Shown here: piece after piece, positions 54,742 to 63,320 of the stretch | Layout: each line of letters starts with the position of its first letter | Numbering within the stretch: the first letter of the stretch is position 1 | Assembly (NCBI RefSeq): GCF_023806465.1 | Contig: NZ_JAMSLS010000007.1 | Coordinates: forward strand, 62,001 to 126,000 | Source: Thermomicrobium sp. CFH 73360 | GTDB lineage: Bacteria > Chloroflexota > Chloroflexia > Thermomicrobiales > Thermomicrobiaceae | Direction: 5' to 3' | DNA: 64,000 nucleotides | Made by a program: the position numbers and the translations under genes | The notes under the pieces: generated by a model | Database searches by the model: none | What the model was told of the DNA's origin: nothing | What the model saw: only the letters and a program-made list of their open reading frames with translations

Positions 54742-56193
54742 ATGAGTGACAAGATTCGTGAGTTACTGGAAAACACCCCGGAGGTCGTCAATGTCGGCTT
54801 GGAGCTTTTCGCCCGCGCCATGCGCGAGCAGGGGGGTCATGTCCATTCGGTCGAATGGAAGCCCCCGCTCGTCGAACCAAACAAGCAGGCACTTGCGTTG
54901 TTTAACGATCCGACCATCGCGGCTGCAAACCAGGAGGCAGTAACTCGCATGATGCGCGCCCAGCCGGTCATCATCGGGGTTGCCCGGGCGCGGGATGTCA
55001 TTCCCGGAATGAGTGATCGCACGTTCCTGCACGCCGGCCCGCCCATCGACTGGCAGCATGCCTCAGGGCCGCTGCGCGGCGCGCTCATCGGCGCCATGCT
55101 CTTCGAAGAGTTCGCCAACACCCCTGAAGAGGCAGTCCGCAAGCTTGAGTCGGGCTTCGTGGAACTCGCACCGAACCATGAACACAATGCGGTCGGCCCG
55201 ATGGCCGGTGTGATTTCGCCATCAATGCCGGTGTACATCGCGGTCAACGCCGCTGGCGAGAATCGCGCCTACACCAACTTTAATGAGGGCATTGGCAAAG
55301 TGATGCGGATGGGCGCCTACGCCCCCGAGGTAATTGACCGACTGCGGTGGATGAGCCGCGTCCTGGCGCCTCTGATCGGCCAGGCTTTGCAGCGGAGCGG
55401 CGGTATCGATCTCCGCAACATTATCGCCCAAGCCCTCCAGATGGGAGACGAGTGCCACAACCGCAACAAGGCCGCCACCTCGCTGTTCTATCGTGAGATT
55501 GCTCCCTATCTCGTCGAGTGCGATGCTCCAGCCAGTAATATCGCTGCTGTGCTTCGCTTCATTCACTCCAACGATCACTTTTTTGTGAATCTTGCAATGG
55601 TCGCCGCCAAGGTGATGGCGGATGCGGCGCACGGTATTCCGGGCAGCTCGCTCGTCACCACCCTCTCGCGGAACGGCACGGAGTTCGGCATCCGCATCTC
55701 CGGCTTGGGTGATCGCTGGTTTATCGGTCCGGCGAATGTCCCGCGCGGACTCTACTTCCCCGGATTCGGCCCAGACGACGCGAATCCCGACATCGGTGAC
55801 AGTGCAATTACCGAGACCGCTGGCTTTGGGGGGTTCGCGCTGGCCGGTGCTCCAGCAATTGTCCAATTTATTGGTGGAACACCAGCTGACGCAGTGCGAG
55901 CGACGCTCGAGATGTACGAGATCACTGTCGCCGAGCATGAGGTTTTCCGAATCCCTTCGCTCGACTTCCGGGGCACCCCTGTGGGAATCGACCTCCGCGC
56001 GGTCATCCGCAGCGGCATTCTTCCGGTGATCGATACGGGTATCGCCCATCGCGAGCCGGGCATCGGCCAAGTCGGTGCCGGGATTGTACGGCCACCGGTT
56101 CGTTGCTTCACGGAGGCCTACCGCACATTCGAACAGCAGTACCTCGTCCAGCGCGGTGCCCTGCCGACATCTCAAACGAGGAGGACCATATGA
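54742..56193 (+). CDS. DUF1116 protein (AllG/YlbE-like subunit of oxamate carbamoyltransferase)
   Basis: 483 residues, ATG after GGAAGGAA. DUF1116 patterns include FNDPTIAAANQEAVTRM, GPPIDWQHASGPLRGALIGAM, PNHEHNAVGPMAGVISPSMPV, DECHNRNKAATSLF and IHSNDHFFVNLAMVAAKVM. It belongs with FdrA and DUF2877 in the E. coli AllFGH complex that phosphorolyses oxalurate to oxamate and carbamoyl phosphate. The last codons overlap the carbamate kinase start (ATATGA). Confidence 0.93.
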   Translation: MSDKIRELLENTPEVVNVGLELFARAMREQGGHVHSVEWKPPLVEPNKQALALFNDPTIAAANQEAVTRMMRAQPVIIGVARARDVIPGMSDRTFLHAGPPIDWQHASGPLRGALIGAMLFEEFANTPEEAVRKLESGFVELAPNHEHNAVGPMAGVISPSMPVYIAVNAAGENRAYTNFNEGIGKVMRMGAYAPEVIDRLRWMSRVLAPLIGQALQRSGGIDLRNIIAQALQMGDECHNRNKAATSLFYREIAPYLVECDAPASNIAAVLRFIHSNDHFFVNLAMVAAKVMADAAHGIPGSSLVTTLSRNGTEFGIRISGLGDRWFIGPANVPRGLYFPGFGPDDANPDIGDSAITETAGFGGFALAGAPAIVQFIGGTPADAVRATLEMYEITVAEHEVFRIPSLDFRGTPVGIDLRAVIRSGILPVIDTGIAHREPGIGQVGAGIVRPPVRCFTEAYRTFEQQYLVQRGALPTSQTRRTI

Positions 56194-57137
56194 GACGTGT
56201 TGTTGTCGCCCTCGGCGGGAACGCCATCATTCAGGCGGGTCAGCGCGGCACGGCCGAAGAGCAACAAGCGAACGTTGATCTCACGTGCCGCCAGCTTGCC
56301 GAGTTGGTTCTCGCGGGATACGAACTGATCATCACGCACGGCAACGGACCGCAAGTTGGCAATCTGCTCGTCAAAAACGAACTCGCTCGAGATGTGGTCC
56401 CGCCGGTTCCGTTGCACTGGTGTGTCGCGCAGACTCAGGCGACAATCGGCTTCATGATCCAACAAGCGCTCGGGGCCGAGCTTCGACAGCGTGGAGTCGA
56501 ACGAGTCGTGGCCACGCTCGTGACCCGGACCGAAGTGAGTCCGGACGACCCCGCTTGGCAGGATCCAACGAAGCCGATCGGCCTCTACTACCCTGAGGAA
56601 CGAGCGCGAGAGATCATGGCTCAAACCGGGCAGGTGTGGAAGCCCCAGGGAACGCGGGGCTGGCGGCGCGTAGTTCCTTCTCCTGACCCGATTGCCATCG
56701 TCGATCGACCAGCGATCGAACTCTTCATTGCGGCCGGCGCCATTGTTGTCGCTTCCGGCGGCGGGGGTATTCCCGTCGTTCGACGACCCGACGGGCGTTA
56801 CGACGGCGTCGAGGCCGTTATTGACAAAGATCTCGCTGCTGCACTACTCGCTCATGAACTCGGAGCAGACGCGCTCCTGATTCTTACTGACGTCCCCCAC
56901 GTCATGCTGAACTACGGCACGCCAAGCGCGAGCCCGCTTGAACAGGTCACCGCCAGTGAACTTCGGCGCTATCAAGCCGAGGGGCACTTCGCTTCCGGCT
57001 CCATGGGACCGAAAGTCGAAGCGGCAATCCGTTTTGTCAGCCGTGGTGTGGGTCGTCGGGCAATCATTGCCGCGCTTGATCATGCTCGGGACGCCCTGGA
57101 AGGCCGCTGCGGCACGCACGTTCTCCCGGACCCATGA
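56190..57137 (+). CDS. arcC: Carbamate kinase
   Basis: 315 residues from the ATG at 56190 with GAGGAGG upstream; an open frame from 56103 lies in DUF1116. Amino-acid kinase motifs are VVALGGNAI at the start, LIITHGNGPQVGNLL, VVASGGGGIPVV and AVIDKDLAAALLA, plus FASGSMGPKVEAA. It transfers phosphate from carbamoyl phosphate to ADP, giving ATP, CO2 and NH3. Coupled to the FdrA-DUF1116 genes, it supplies the energy-yielding last step, as AllK does in E. coli. Confidence 0.96.
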   Translation: MRRVVVALGGNAIIQAGQRGTAEEQQANVDLTCRQLAELVLAGYELIITHGNGPQVGNLLVKNELARDVVPPVPLHWCVAQTQATIGFMIQQALGAELRQRGVERVVATLVTRTEVSPDDPAWQDPTKPIGLYYPEERAREIMAQTGQVWKPQGTRGWRRVVPSPDPIAIVDRPAIELFIAAGAIVVASGGGGIPVVRRPDGRYDGVEAVIDKDLAAALLAHELGADALLILTDVPHVMLNYGTPSASPLEQVTASELRRYQAEGHFASGSMGPKVEAAIRFVSRGVGRRAIIAALDHARDALEGRCGTHVLPDP

Positions 57138-57287
57138 TCACATGGAACACCGCTTGCCTTGCCCTTCGATCTTTCGGACTGCTCTGGGTACCGATTGGCC
57201 AGGGAACTAGGGTACTCTTCGGCTAGTTCTTCTGTGCTCTTGTACACCATCCTGAGAGACCGAACACTCTGGGCAGGGGGTGATCGC

Positions 57288-59036
57288 TTGGGACTCACAC
57301 GCACACCCATCCTGCGGTCGCTTCAGCCGCCAGAACGCCTCAAAACGACTGATTCAGCGAAGCGTCCCGGCACTCAACGAACGGTCTCTTGCTGGTTCGA
57401 TGTGCAGGGCTTTCGCGCTGTGCTTGCCCTCGCGGTGTTTGCCTTTGCTGTCGCGACGCTGAACGTCTCCTGGTACGCTGGTTCCGACGCTATGACCAAC
57501 CCCGTGCTCCTGGGCACCTACCAACCGGTCACAGATCTGGCCACTGATGGGCGATTCGTCGCTCTTATCATCGACGAGCGAAATCGCTCGACGCTGCGAC
57601 TTCGCTCTCTCCTGGATGGACAAGAGATCACGCTTGCTACGACGGATGGAGAGCTGCATCAGGTTGCTCTGGTCCCCGATCTCGTCGTCTGGCAAGAACG
57701 CCCGTGTCCGAATTGTCTCGGCCGCGTGGTGGCATATCGAATTTCGACAGGGAAACAGGTTCTTCTGGCCAATTCTGCCGACGAGCAACTCCCGCGCGCC
57801 TGGGGACACTGGGTCGCTTGGAATTCACGAAACGGCAATGATCGACTTTTCGTCGCCAATGTGGCGACTTCCATGATGGATGTCAGCGTCACCTACGTCG
57901 CACCACCCGGCCATCACCTGAGTGATCTCCAGCTTTCCGCCGGACGACTCGTCTGGCGGGAAACGACTGAGGATGGTCGCTGGGTCATTCGAATGCAGCA
58001 TGTCGCGGGATCTGATTCCCCCAGAACCCTGCTAGAGGGAACAGGCGAACCACCAGTACTCCACATCACCGAGGGGAGATTGCTCATCATCGACGACTCA
58101 TTGCGAGTGGCCGCTCTTGATCAATCCACTGGAAACTTGACGATCGGCACATCCCCGTCAAGTCGCGAGCTCGTGACGTCGGATGACCGCTATACATTCT
58201 GGGTTGGGCCTTCACCGTCGGAGATGGGAATCGAGGCAGTAATCGGCTTCGATCTCGTCACAGCCAGCCGTTTCGTCGCGCTTCCAAATGCCAGCGGAAT
58301 TCTCACGCTCGCCTCTGGCGGTGGCTGGCTCCTCTGGCTACAACGCACCGCAGAAGATCGTGTAATACTGTGGGGGGCACCGATTTCGGATCTCTTACCT
58401 TCTGCGCGGCGTGCCGCACCGGAAGCTGAAGATCCACGCTGGCGCTATTTCCCTGAGACAGGTCATTACCTCGCCAACGGCTTCCGTGCATTCTGGGAAC
58501 GTTTCGGTGGGATCGAGTCGTTTGGCTATCCTCTCTCTGAAGAGTTCGAGGAATTCGATCCAACATCAGGAAACTTCCGTACTGTCCAATATTTCGAGCG
58601 TGCTCGCTTCTCCTGGCAACCGGGTTCCCCTGCAGCGATTGACGGAGTCGTTTTCGATCGTATTGGTGTCGAACTCGCTGAAGTGACCGATTTTCTCTCC
58701 TCGCGAGCGTTCCGCCCGGTTTCAGGAACGCTGGGCGGCATGACAGGTGGTAACTGCCGGTACTTTGAGGAGACTGCACACCGGATCTGTGACGCCTTTC
58801 TCGATCTTTGGCTCCGCCACGGGTTTCGCACGAGCGTCACGGAGCCCAGCGAGATGTCAGCGCTCCGCCGATTTGGACTTCCCATTAGCGAACCCTTCAT
58901 GACCCCGGATGGGACGATTGTGCAGTACTTCGAGCGTGCTCGCTTCGAGTACCGAGCATCCAGTGATTCTGCAGCAGCCTTCGCATTCGGGCGCATCGGA
59001 GCGGAACTGCTCGCCAGGCGCGGCTGGATGCCTTGA
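57288..59036 (+). CDS. Secreted propeller-like protein with two C-terminal LGFP-like modules
   Basis: 582 residues from TTG at 57288, chosen because GGGGGTGATC (57276-57285) is an almost perfect Shine-Dalgarno match seven bases ahead; the frame is open from 57159. A membrane/signal segment lies at about 42-62 (FRAVLALAVFAFAVATLNVSW). The middle (about 75-375) has repeated VVWQERP, WVAWNSRNG, LVWRET and LLWLQR strands suggesting a beta-propeller. Two modules end it: YFPETGHY ... FGYPLSEEFEEF ... VQYFERARF and YFEETAHR ... FGLPISEPF ... VQYFERARFEY. Function unknown; likely surface-exposed. Confidence 0.82.
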   Translation: MGLTRTPILRSLQPPERLKTTDSAKRPGTQRTVSCWFDVQGFRAVLALAVFAFAVATLNVSWYAGSDAMTNPVLLGTYQPVTDLATDGRFVALIIDERNRSTLRLRSLLDGQEITLATTDGELHQVALVPDLVVWQERPCPNCLGRVVAYRISTGKQVLLANSADEQLPRAWGHWVAWNSRNGNDRLFVANVATSMMDVSVTYVAPPGHHLSDLQLSAGRLVWRETTEDGRWVIRMQHVAGSDSPRTLLEGTGEPPVLHITEGRLLIIDDSLRVAALDQSTGNLTIGTSPSSRELVTSDDRYTFWVGPSPSEMGIEAVIGFDLVTASRFVALPNASGILTLASGGGWLLWLQRTAEDRVILWGAPISDLLPSARRAAPEAEDPRWRYFPETGHYLANGFRAFWERFGGIESFGYPLSEEFEEFDPTSGNFRTVQYFERARFSWQPGSPAAIDGVVFDRIGVELAEVTDFLSSRAFRPVSGTLGGMTGGNCRYFEETAHRICDAFLDLWLRHGFRTSVTEPSEMSALRRFGLPISEPFMTPDGTIVQYFERARFEYRASSDSAAAFAFGRIGAELLARRGWMP

Positions 59037-59257
59037 TACCTTTTACGGGAATACCGCCGGGTGGGTTTCCACTTGTTCAATCGCCTACTTCGCCGCTCCT
59101 CGTGAGCTACTAACTCATTGTACGTACGATCAAACGAGGCCGTTCCCTTTTGGCCGCAGCACACGACCGACAATGCATGGGCAAGGCCTCATGACACCAC
59201 GCTCAGGAATCAGTATGCTGGAAAGCGTCGACTGGCCCCAGGGGAGGGAGCACAACG

Positions 59258-60022
59258 ATGGTCTTCCAGGACCCGTACTTTCACGCTTTGCGTCGTCGAC
59301 TGGAGGCGACTCCATACGAAACGTTCCGACGGCAGTTCACGGAACGACTGCATGCGGCTGTCGCTCCCAAACCGCGCCCTCCTCATCTGTCAGCCGAAGA
59401 GATCGAAGAACGCGAGCGGTGGCTGTACAAGGAAGGGCTCGATCTCTACCTCCCAGTGCTCCGCATTATCCTGCGTGCTCTCCGGCGGGAGATTGAGACT
59501 GGCTTGATCACACAGGGTGAACTTGATCCGGAGGAACTCGCCTTTGCGACGTATCAGCGCGCGCTCGAAGAACTTCGCCTCCTGCCCCAGTTGCCGCGCG
59601 ACCGCCTTGCCTGGTTGCGGCACCTTGCGCGCGATACGGTGCACCGCGCTGCACTGGCCCAGCACAGTTTGCACCACCATCCTATCCCGGCTGCGAGCTC
59701 GGTTACCGCGCTGCCTCCGGTCCCGCAACCCACCATCGCGCGGCTGGAATCAGCACTCGCCGATCCTGATCTTCCCCTTCCGGACGACGTGATCGACGAT
59801 CCTGAAGCACGCCGTGTGTTGGATCACTTCCTCGATCGTTTACCAGAACGATGGCGCGAGATTTACCTTCTCGCGGCACTGGATCGCTGGAGCGATGACG
59901 AGATTGCTGCTATCACTGGGCTTCTTCCGGATGAAGTTCGGGCGATTGTCCACGCGACAGTTCGGTTTCTCCGCGCCTGGATCGAGGAAATCGCGACAGA
60001 AGCTGCCGAATCGAAGGAGTGA
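59258..60022 (+). CDS. Sigma-70-like factor (region 4-containing)
   Basis: 254 residues, ATG with GGGAGG upstream. The C-terminal part (about 190-245) fits sigma region 4: VLDHFLDRLPERWREIYLLAAL followed by the helix-turn-helix WSDDEIAAITGLLPDEVRAIVHATVRFLR. The central part (about 85-140) with ELAFATYQRALEEL and LRHLARDTVHRA could be a divergent region 2. It is longer than most ECF factors and has no anti-sigma gene nearby. It overlaps DNA polymerase X by a coupled arrangement, with the polX ribosome site inside its last codons. Target promoters are unknown. Confidence 0.75.
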   Translation: MVFQDPYFHALRRRLEATPYETFRRQFTERLHAAVAPKPRPPHLSAEEIEERERWLYKEGLDLYLPVLRIILRALRREIETGLITQGELDPEELAFATYQRALEELRLLPQLPRDRLAWLRHLARDTVHRAALAQHSLHHHPIPAASSVTALPPVPQPTIARLESALADPDLPLPDDVIDDPEARRVLDHFLDRLPERWREIYLLAALDRWSDDEIAAITGLLPDEVRAIVHATVRFLRAWIEEIATEAAESKE

Positions 60023-60027
60023 CAGTG

Positions 60028-61770
60028 ATGCGGCGCAATGAAGAGGTCGCTCTTCTCTTGGACAACATCGCTGAACTCCTGATGCTCAAGAACGAAAATC
60101 CGTACCGTATCCGCGCCTATACAACCGCTGCCCAAAACATCCGTGCTCTGGACGTCGACATCGAGGAGTTAGCCAGACAAGGTAGACTGGACGAAATTCC
60201 TGGTGTCGGCAAAGCACTTGCTGCGAAGATCGAGGAGTATCTGCAAACGGGAAAACTGCAATATTACGAGGAATTGAAACGAGAAGTCCCTATTCAGGCC
60301 GTCGATCTTTTGGAAGTGCCGGGAATTGGTCCGGCCCGCGCGTACCTTCTGTACGAGAAGCTAGGCATCACAACGATCCAGGAATTGCTCCAAGCCGCAC
60401 AAGAACACAAGCTCCGCGACTTACCTGGCTTCGGCGAGAAGCTCGAAGAGCGGATCGCGCGTGAGGCAGCACGCTTGATGCAGCGAACCAAGCGGCTCCT
60501 GCTCGGCATCGCCTTACCAGTCGCCGAAGACGTCGTTGCTGCACTGCGTGGAATACCGGCCGTGAAAGCGATCGACCCCGCCGGAAGCCTGCGCCGGATG
60601 AAAGAAACGATTGGCGATATCGATATCCTCGTAGGGACGGACGACCCAGAAGCAGTCGTCGATGCGTTCATCCATCTTCCTATCGTCAAGGAAGTATTGG
60701 CGGTCGGGCCGACGCGTCCTTCTATCCTCACCCGCGAGGATCTGCAGGTCGATCTCCGCGTCGTGGCTCCAGACGAATACGGTTCGGCACTCCTCTACTT
60801 CACTGGCTCCAAGGAACACAACATCGCTCTACGCACCTATGTACAGGAACGCGGTTGGAAGCTTTCTGAATATGGACTCTTCGATGAGAATGGAACACGC
60901 CTGGCCAGCCGTACCGAAGAGGAAATTTACCGCCTACTCGATATGGACTGGATTCCTCCAGAACTTCGTGAAAACCGCGGGGAGATCCAAGCAGCTCGGG
61001 AGCATCGCTTGCCGAAACTTGTCGAGCAACAGGAGATTCGCGGTGACCTTCATGCACATACTGATTGGAGCGACGGCCACGACTCACTCGAGCGGATGGT
61101 GCAGGCTGCCATAGCACGCGGATACGAATATCTCGTCATCTCTGATCACTCACCGTCACTGACCGTTGCACGCGGCCTCACCGTCGAGCGCCTGCGAGCA
61201 CAGCGAGAACTGATCCGCCAGTTGAATGAGTGTGTGGCTCCCTTCCGCATCCTTCAGGGCGCCGAAGTCAATATCCAGTCTGATGGGACACTCGATTATC
61301 CTGATGAGGTCCTGGCTGAACTTGACGTTGTCATCGTCTCGGTCCACAGCGCGTTCGATATGCCCATCGAGCGCATGACCGAACGGGTGATCCGCGCTCT
61401 TGCGAACCCACATGTTGATATTCTCGGTCACCCTACAGGACGCCTTCTAAACTCCCGCCTTCCCTATGAGATCGATCTTGATGCTGTGCTCGATGCTGCA
61501 GCTGAGTATGGCGTGGCCATCGAGATCAATGGTCAACCCGACCGCCTGGACCTTCCTGACGTCTGGGTACAACGCGCAATAAACCGCGGCATCCTGATCG
61601 CCTGCACCAGCGACGCGCACTCGACTCGGCAGCTCGACAACATGAGATGGTCCATCGCAATGGCTCGCCGTGGATGGGCTGAATCGCGTCACGTGCTCAA
61701 CACCAGATCACTTCCGGACCTCCTAACCTGGCTTTCACGTCAGAGAAACCATCCCCGAAAGCAGGACTGA
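60028..61770 (+). CDS. polX: DNA polymerase X with PHP domain
   Basis: 580 residues from the ATG at 60028, eight bases after AAGGAG; GTG codons at 60019 and 60025 are too close to it. N-terminal helix-hairpin-helix motifs are IPGVGKALAAKI and VPGIGPARAYLL. Catalytic carboxylates are Asp197 and Asp199 in GDIDILVG, and Asp242 in VDLRVV. The C-terminal PHP domain starts GDLHAHTDWSDGHD (His342, His344) and contains VISDHSPSL, GAEVNIQ and TSDAHST, giving Mn-dependent 3'-5' exonuclease. It fills short gaps in base-excision repair. Full length for bacterial PolX. Confidence 0.96.
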   Translation: MRRNEEVALLLDNIAELLMLKNENPYRIRAYTTAAQNIRALDVDIEELARQGRLDEIPGVGKALAAKIEEYLQTGKLQYYEELKREVPIQAVDLLEVPGIGPARAYLLYEKLGITTIQELLQAAQEHKLRDLPGFGEKLEERIAREAARLMQRTKRLLLGIALPVAEDVVAALRGIPAVKAIDPAGSLRRMKETIGDIDILVGTDDPEAVVDAFIHLPIVKEVLAVGPTRPSILTREDLQVDLRVVAPDEYGSALLYFTGSKEHNIALRTYVQERGWKLSEYGLFDENGTRLASRTEEEIYRLLDMDWIPPELRENRGEIQAAREHRLPKLVEQQEIRGDLHAHTDWSDGHDSLERMVQAAIARGYEYLVISDHSPSLTVARGLTVERLRAQRELIRQLNECVAPFRILQGAEVNIQSDGTLDYPDEVLAELDVVIVSVHSAFDMPIERMTERVIRALANPHVDILGHPTGRLLNSRLPYEIDLDAVLDAAAEYGVAIEINGQPDRLDLPDVWVQRAINRGILIACTSDAHSTRQLDNMRWSIAMARRGWAESRHVLNTRSLPDLLTWLSRQRNHPRKQD

Positions 61771-62036
61771 CACGGGTATGCACCTACCGTGTACCGCGGA
61801 GCAAGCGCACTCCACGGTCCTCGGCGGTACACGTACAGCCACAGTGCACACCGCCAGTGGAACCAGTGGCCAAGATCCCTGAAGTGGGCCAGCGCATCGA
61901 TCGAAGTCTTACCCGACCTACCGTACCACGGTGCAACGAACACGATGATGTCGCCACACGGCCGCTTGGCGATCGCCATTGGTGTCTCCATCACTGGAGA
62001 GGCCGAAGTTGGTCGCTCGCCCGTTCCCTCGTATGG

Positions 62037-63254
62037 TCAGCCCACTACTTGCTGGTGGAGTTGGTGAGCGCGCCTCACATCGAGCACGAAGAAGGCCAGA
62101 AGGGCTAGGAGTTGGGAAATGCCGACCGTCGCGATGACGCCAAGAGAGGCATAGCGCTGGTACACGGCACCGAGCAGAATACCTCCGACCAGCCAAGAAA
62201 GACCAAAGATTGTGTTGAAGACGCCATAGGCCAAACCACGCGATTCGGGTTCCGAGAGCTCACCGACAGCTGCTCGCATCGTGGTCTCGACAAGTCCCAT
62301 TGCGACGCCCCAGAGAAGCACCCCGAGAACTATGGCTAGGAGAGTCGTCTGGAATGCTCCGAAGGCAGCCAGTGCGGCGCAGATCGGCACCGCGATGAGT
62401 GTGAGCAGGCCATGACGGTCGTACATCCATCCCGCAAGGAGCGCAATCGCACCGTCGATCCCCATCGCGAGGGCATAGAGGAGTGGGATCACTGCCGCAG
62501 GCACCAGGCCCGTTCGTTCCACGTGGTAGGACAACACGGCAAAGTGTGCAAACCCGAGCATAACCATCCCACTAAAAATGCTGTAGCGCCAGAAGGCACC
62601 AGTAAGTCGACCCCGTTGCCGTTGGTCTGTCGCTGTCGCCCTCGGCTGAAAGCGCTCGAGGCGCTCTGGATGTGGTTCCCAGCGCCAAGAGAAGAAAAGG
62701 AGGACAATCACGGCTATTGCGGGAAGTGTGAGCAGCGCAAATCCCAGTCGATACCCGCTAACACCATCGATCGTGAGCGCGACCGCGAAGAGCAGTGGCC
62801 CCACGAGTGCGCCCACTTGATCCAAGGCCTCGTGGATCCCAAATCCCATCCCACGCCCGATCTGGCTCGCGGCATGGGACACAATTGCGTCCCGCGATGG
62901 AGTCCGTAACGCCTTGCCGAGCCGCTCCAGGACGATCAGGAAAGCTGCGAGCTCCCACCGATGCGTCAACGCGAGCAGCGGTAAGACACCAACGAGCGCA
63001 TAGCCCACGATCGTCAGGAGCCAATACGAACGAAGACGATCCGCAATGTAGCCGGCGACGGTACGGAGCGCATAACCCAGGAAGTCGCCGAGTCCCGCGA
63101 CGAGTCCGACGAGCGTTGCACTGGCGCCGAGTAAGGCAAGGTATGGGCCAGTGACGCCACGGACTCCCTCGTAGGTGATGTCGCCAAAGAGGCTTACGAG
63201 ACCGAGCAAGAGGATCAACCGAAATGCGCGTGTCCGCCGTTCAGCTATCTCCAT
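62037..63254 (-). CDS. Major facilitator superfamily transporter
   Basis: 405 residues from the ATG at 63254; the open frame to 63296 adds residues without a ribosome site. Twelve hydrophobic segments are evident. The loop 2-3 motif is GYIADRLRSYW and the family-like RLGKALRTPSRDAIVSHA and GFGIHEALDQVGALVGPLL match MFS permeases of the arabinose/multidrug-efflux type (cation/drug exporters). No neighbour reveals the substrate. Convergent with PolX across a 266-base gap with no features. Confidence 0.88.
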   Translation of the reverse strand: MEIAERRTRAFRLILLLGLVSLFGDITYEGVRGVTGPYLALLGASATLVGLVAGLGDFLGYALRTVAGYIADRLRSYWLLTIVGYALVGVLPLLALTHRWELAAFLIVLERLGKALRTPSRDAIVSHAASQIGRGMGFGIHEALDQVGALVGPLLFAVALTIDGVSGYRLGFALLTLPAIAVIVLLFFSWRWEPHPERLERFQPRATATDQRQRGRLTGAFWRYSIFSGMVMLGFAHFAVLSYHVERTGLVPAAVIPLLYALAMGIDGAIALLAGWMYDRHGLLTLIAVPICAALAAFGAFQTTLLAIVLGVLLWGVAMGLVETTMRAAVGELSEPESRGLAYGVFNTIFGLSWLVGGILLGAVYQRYASLGVIATVGISQLLALLAFFVLDVRRAHQLHQQVVG

Positions 63255-63320
63255 GACAGTCGCCCCTTTCCCCGCGACACCTGGGCACCGGGGCATCGGT
63301 ATAGCACTCAGCGGAGCAAT

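Noticed and set aside
57204-57229. Terminator after carbamate kinase (GAACTAG/CTAGTTC hairpin)
   Set aside because: Stem is short and the following bases (TTCTGTGCTC) are not a U-run, so support is too weak for a feature.
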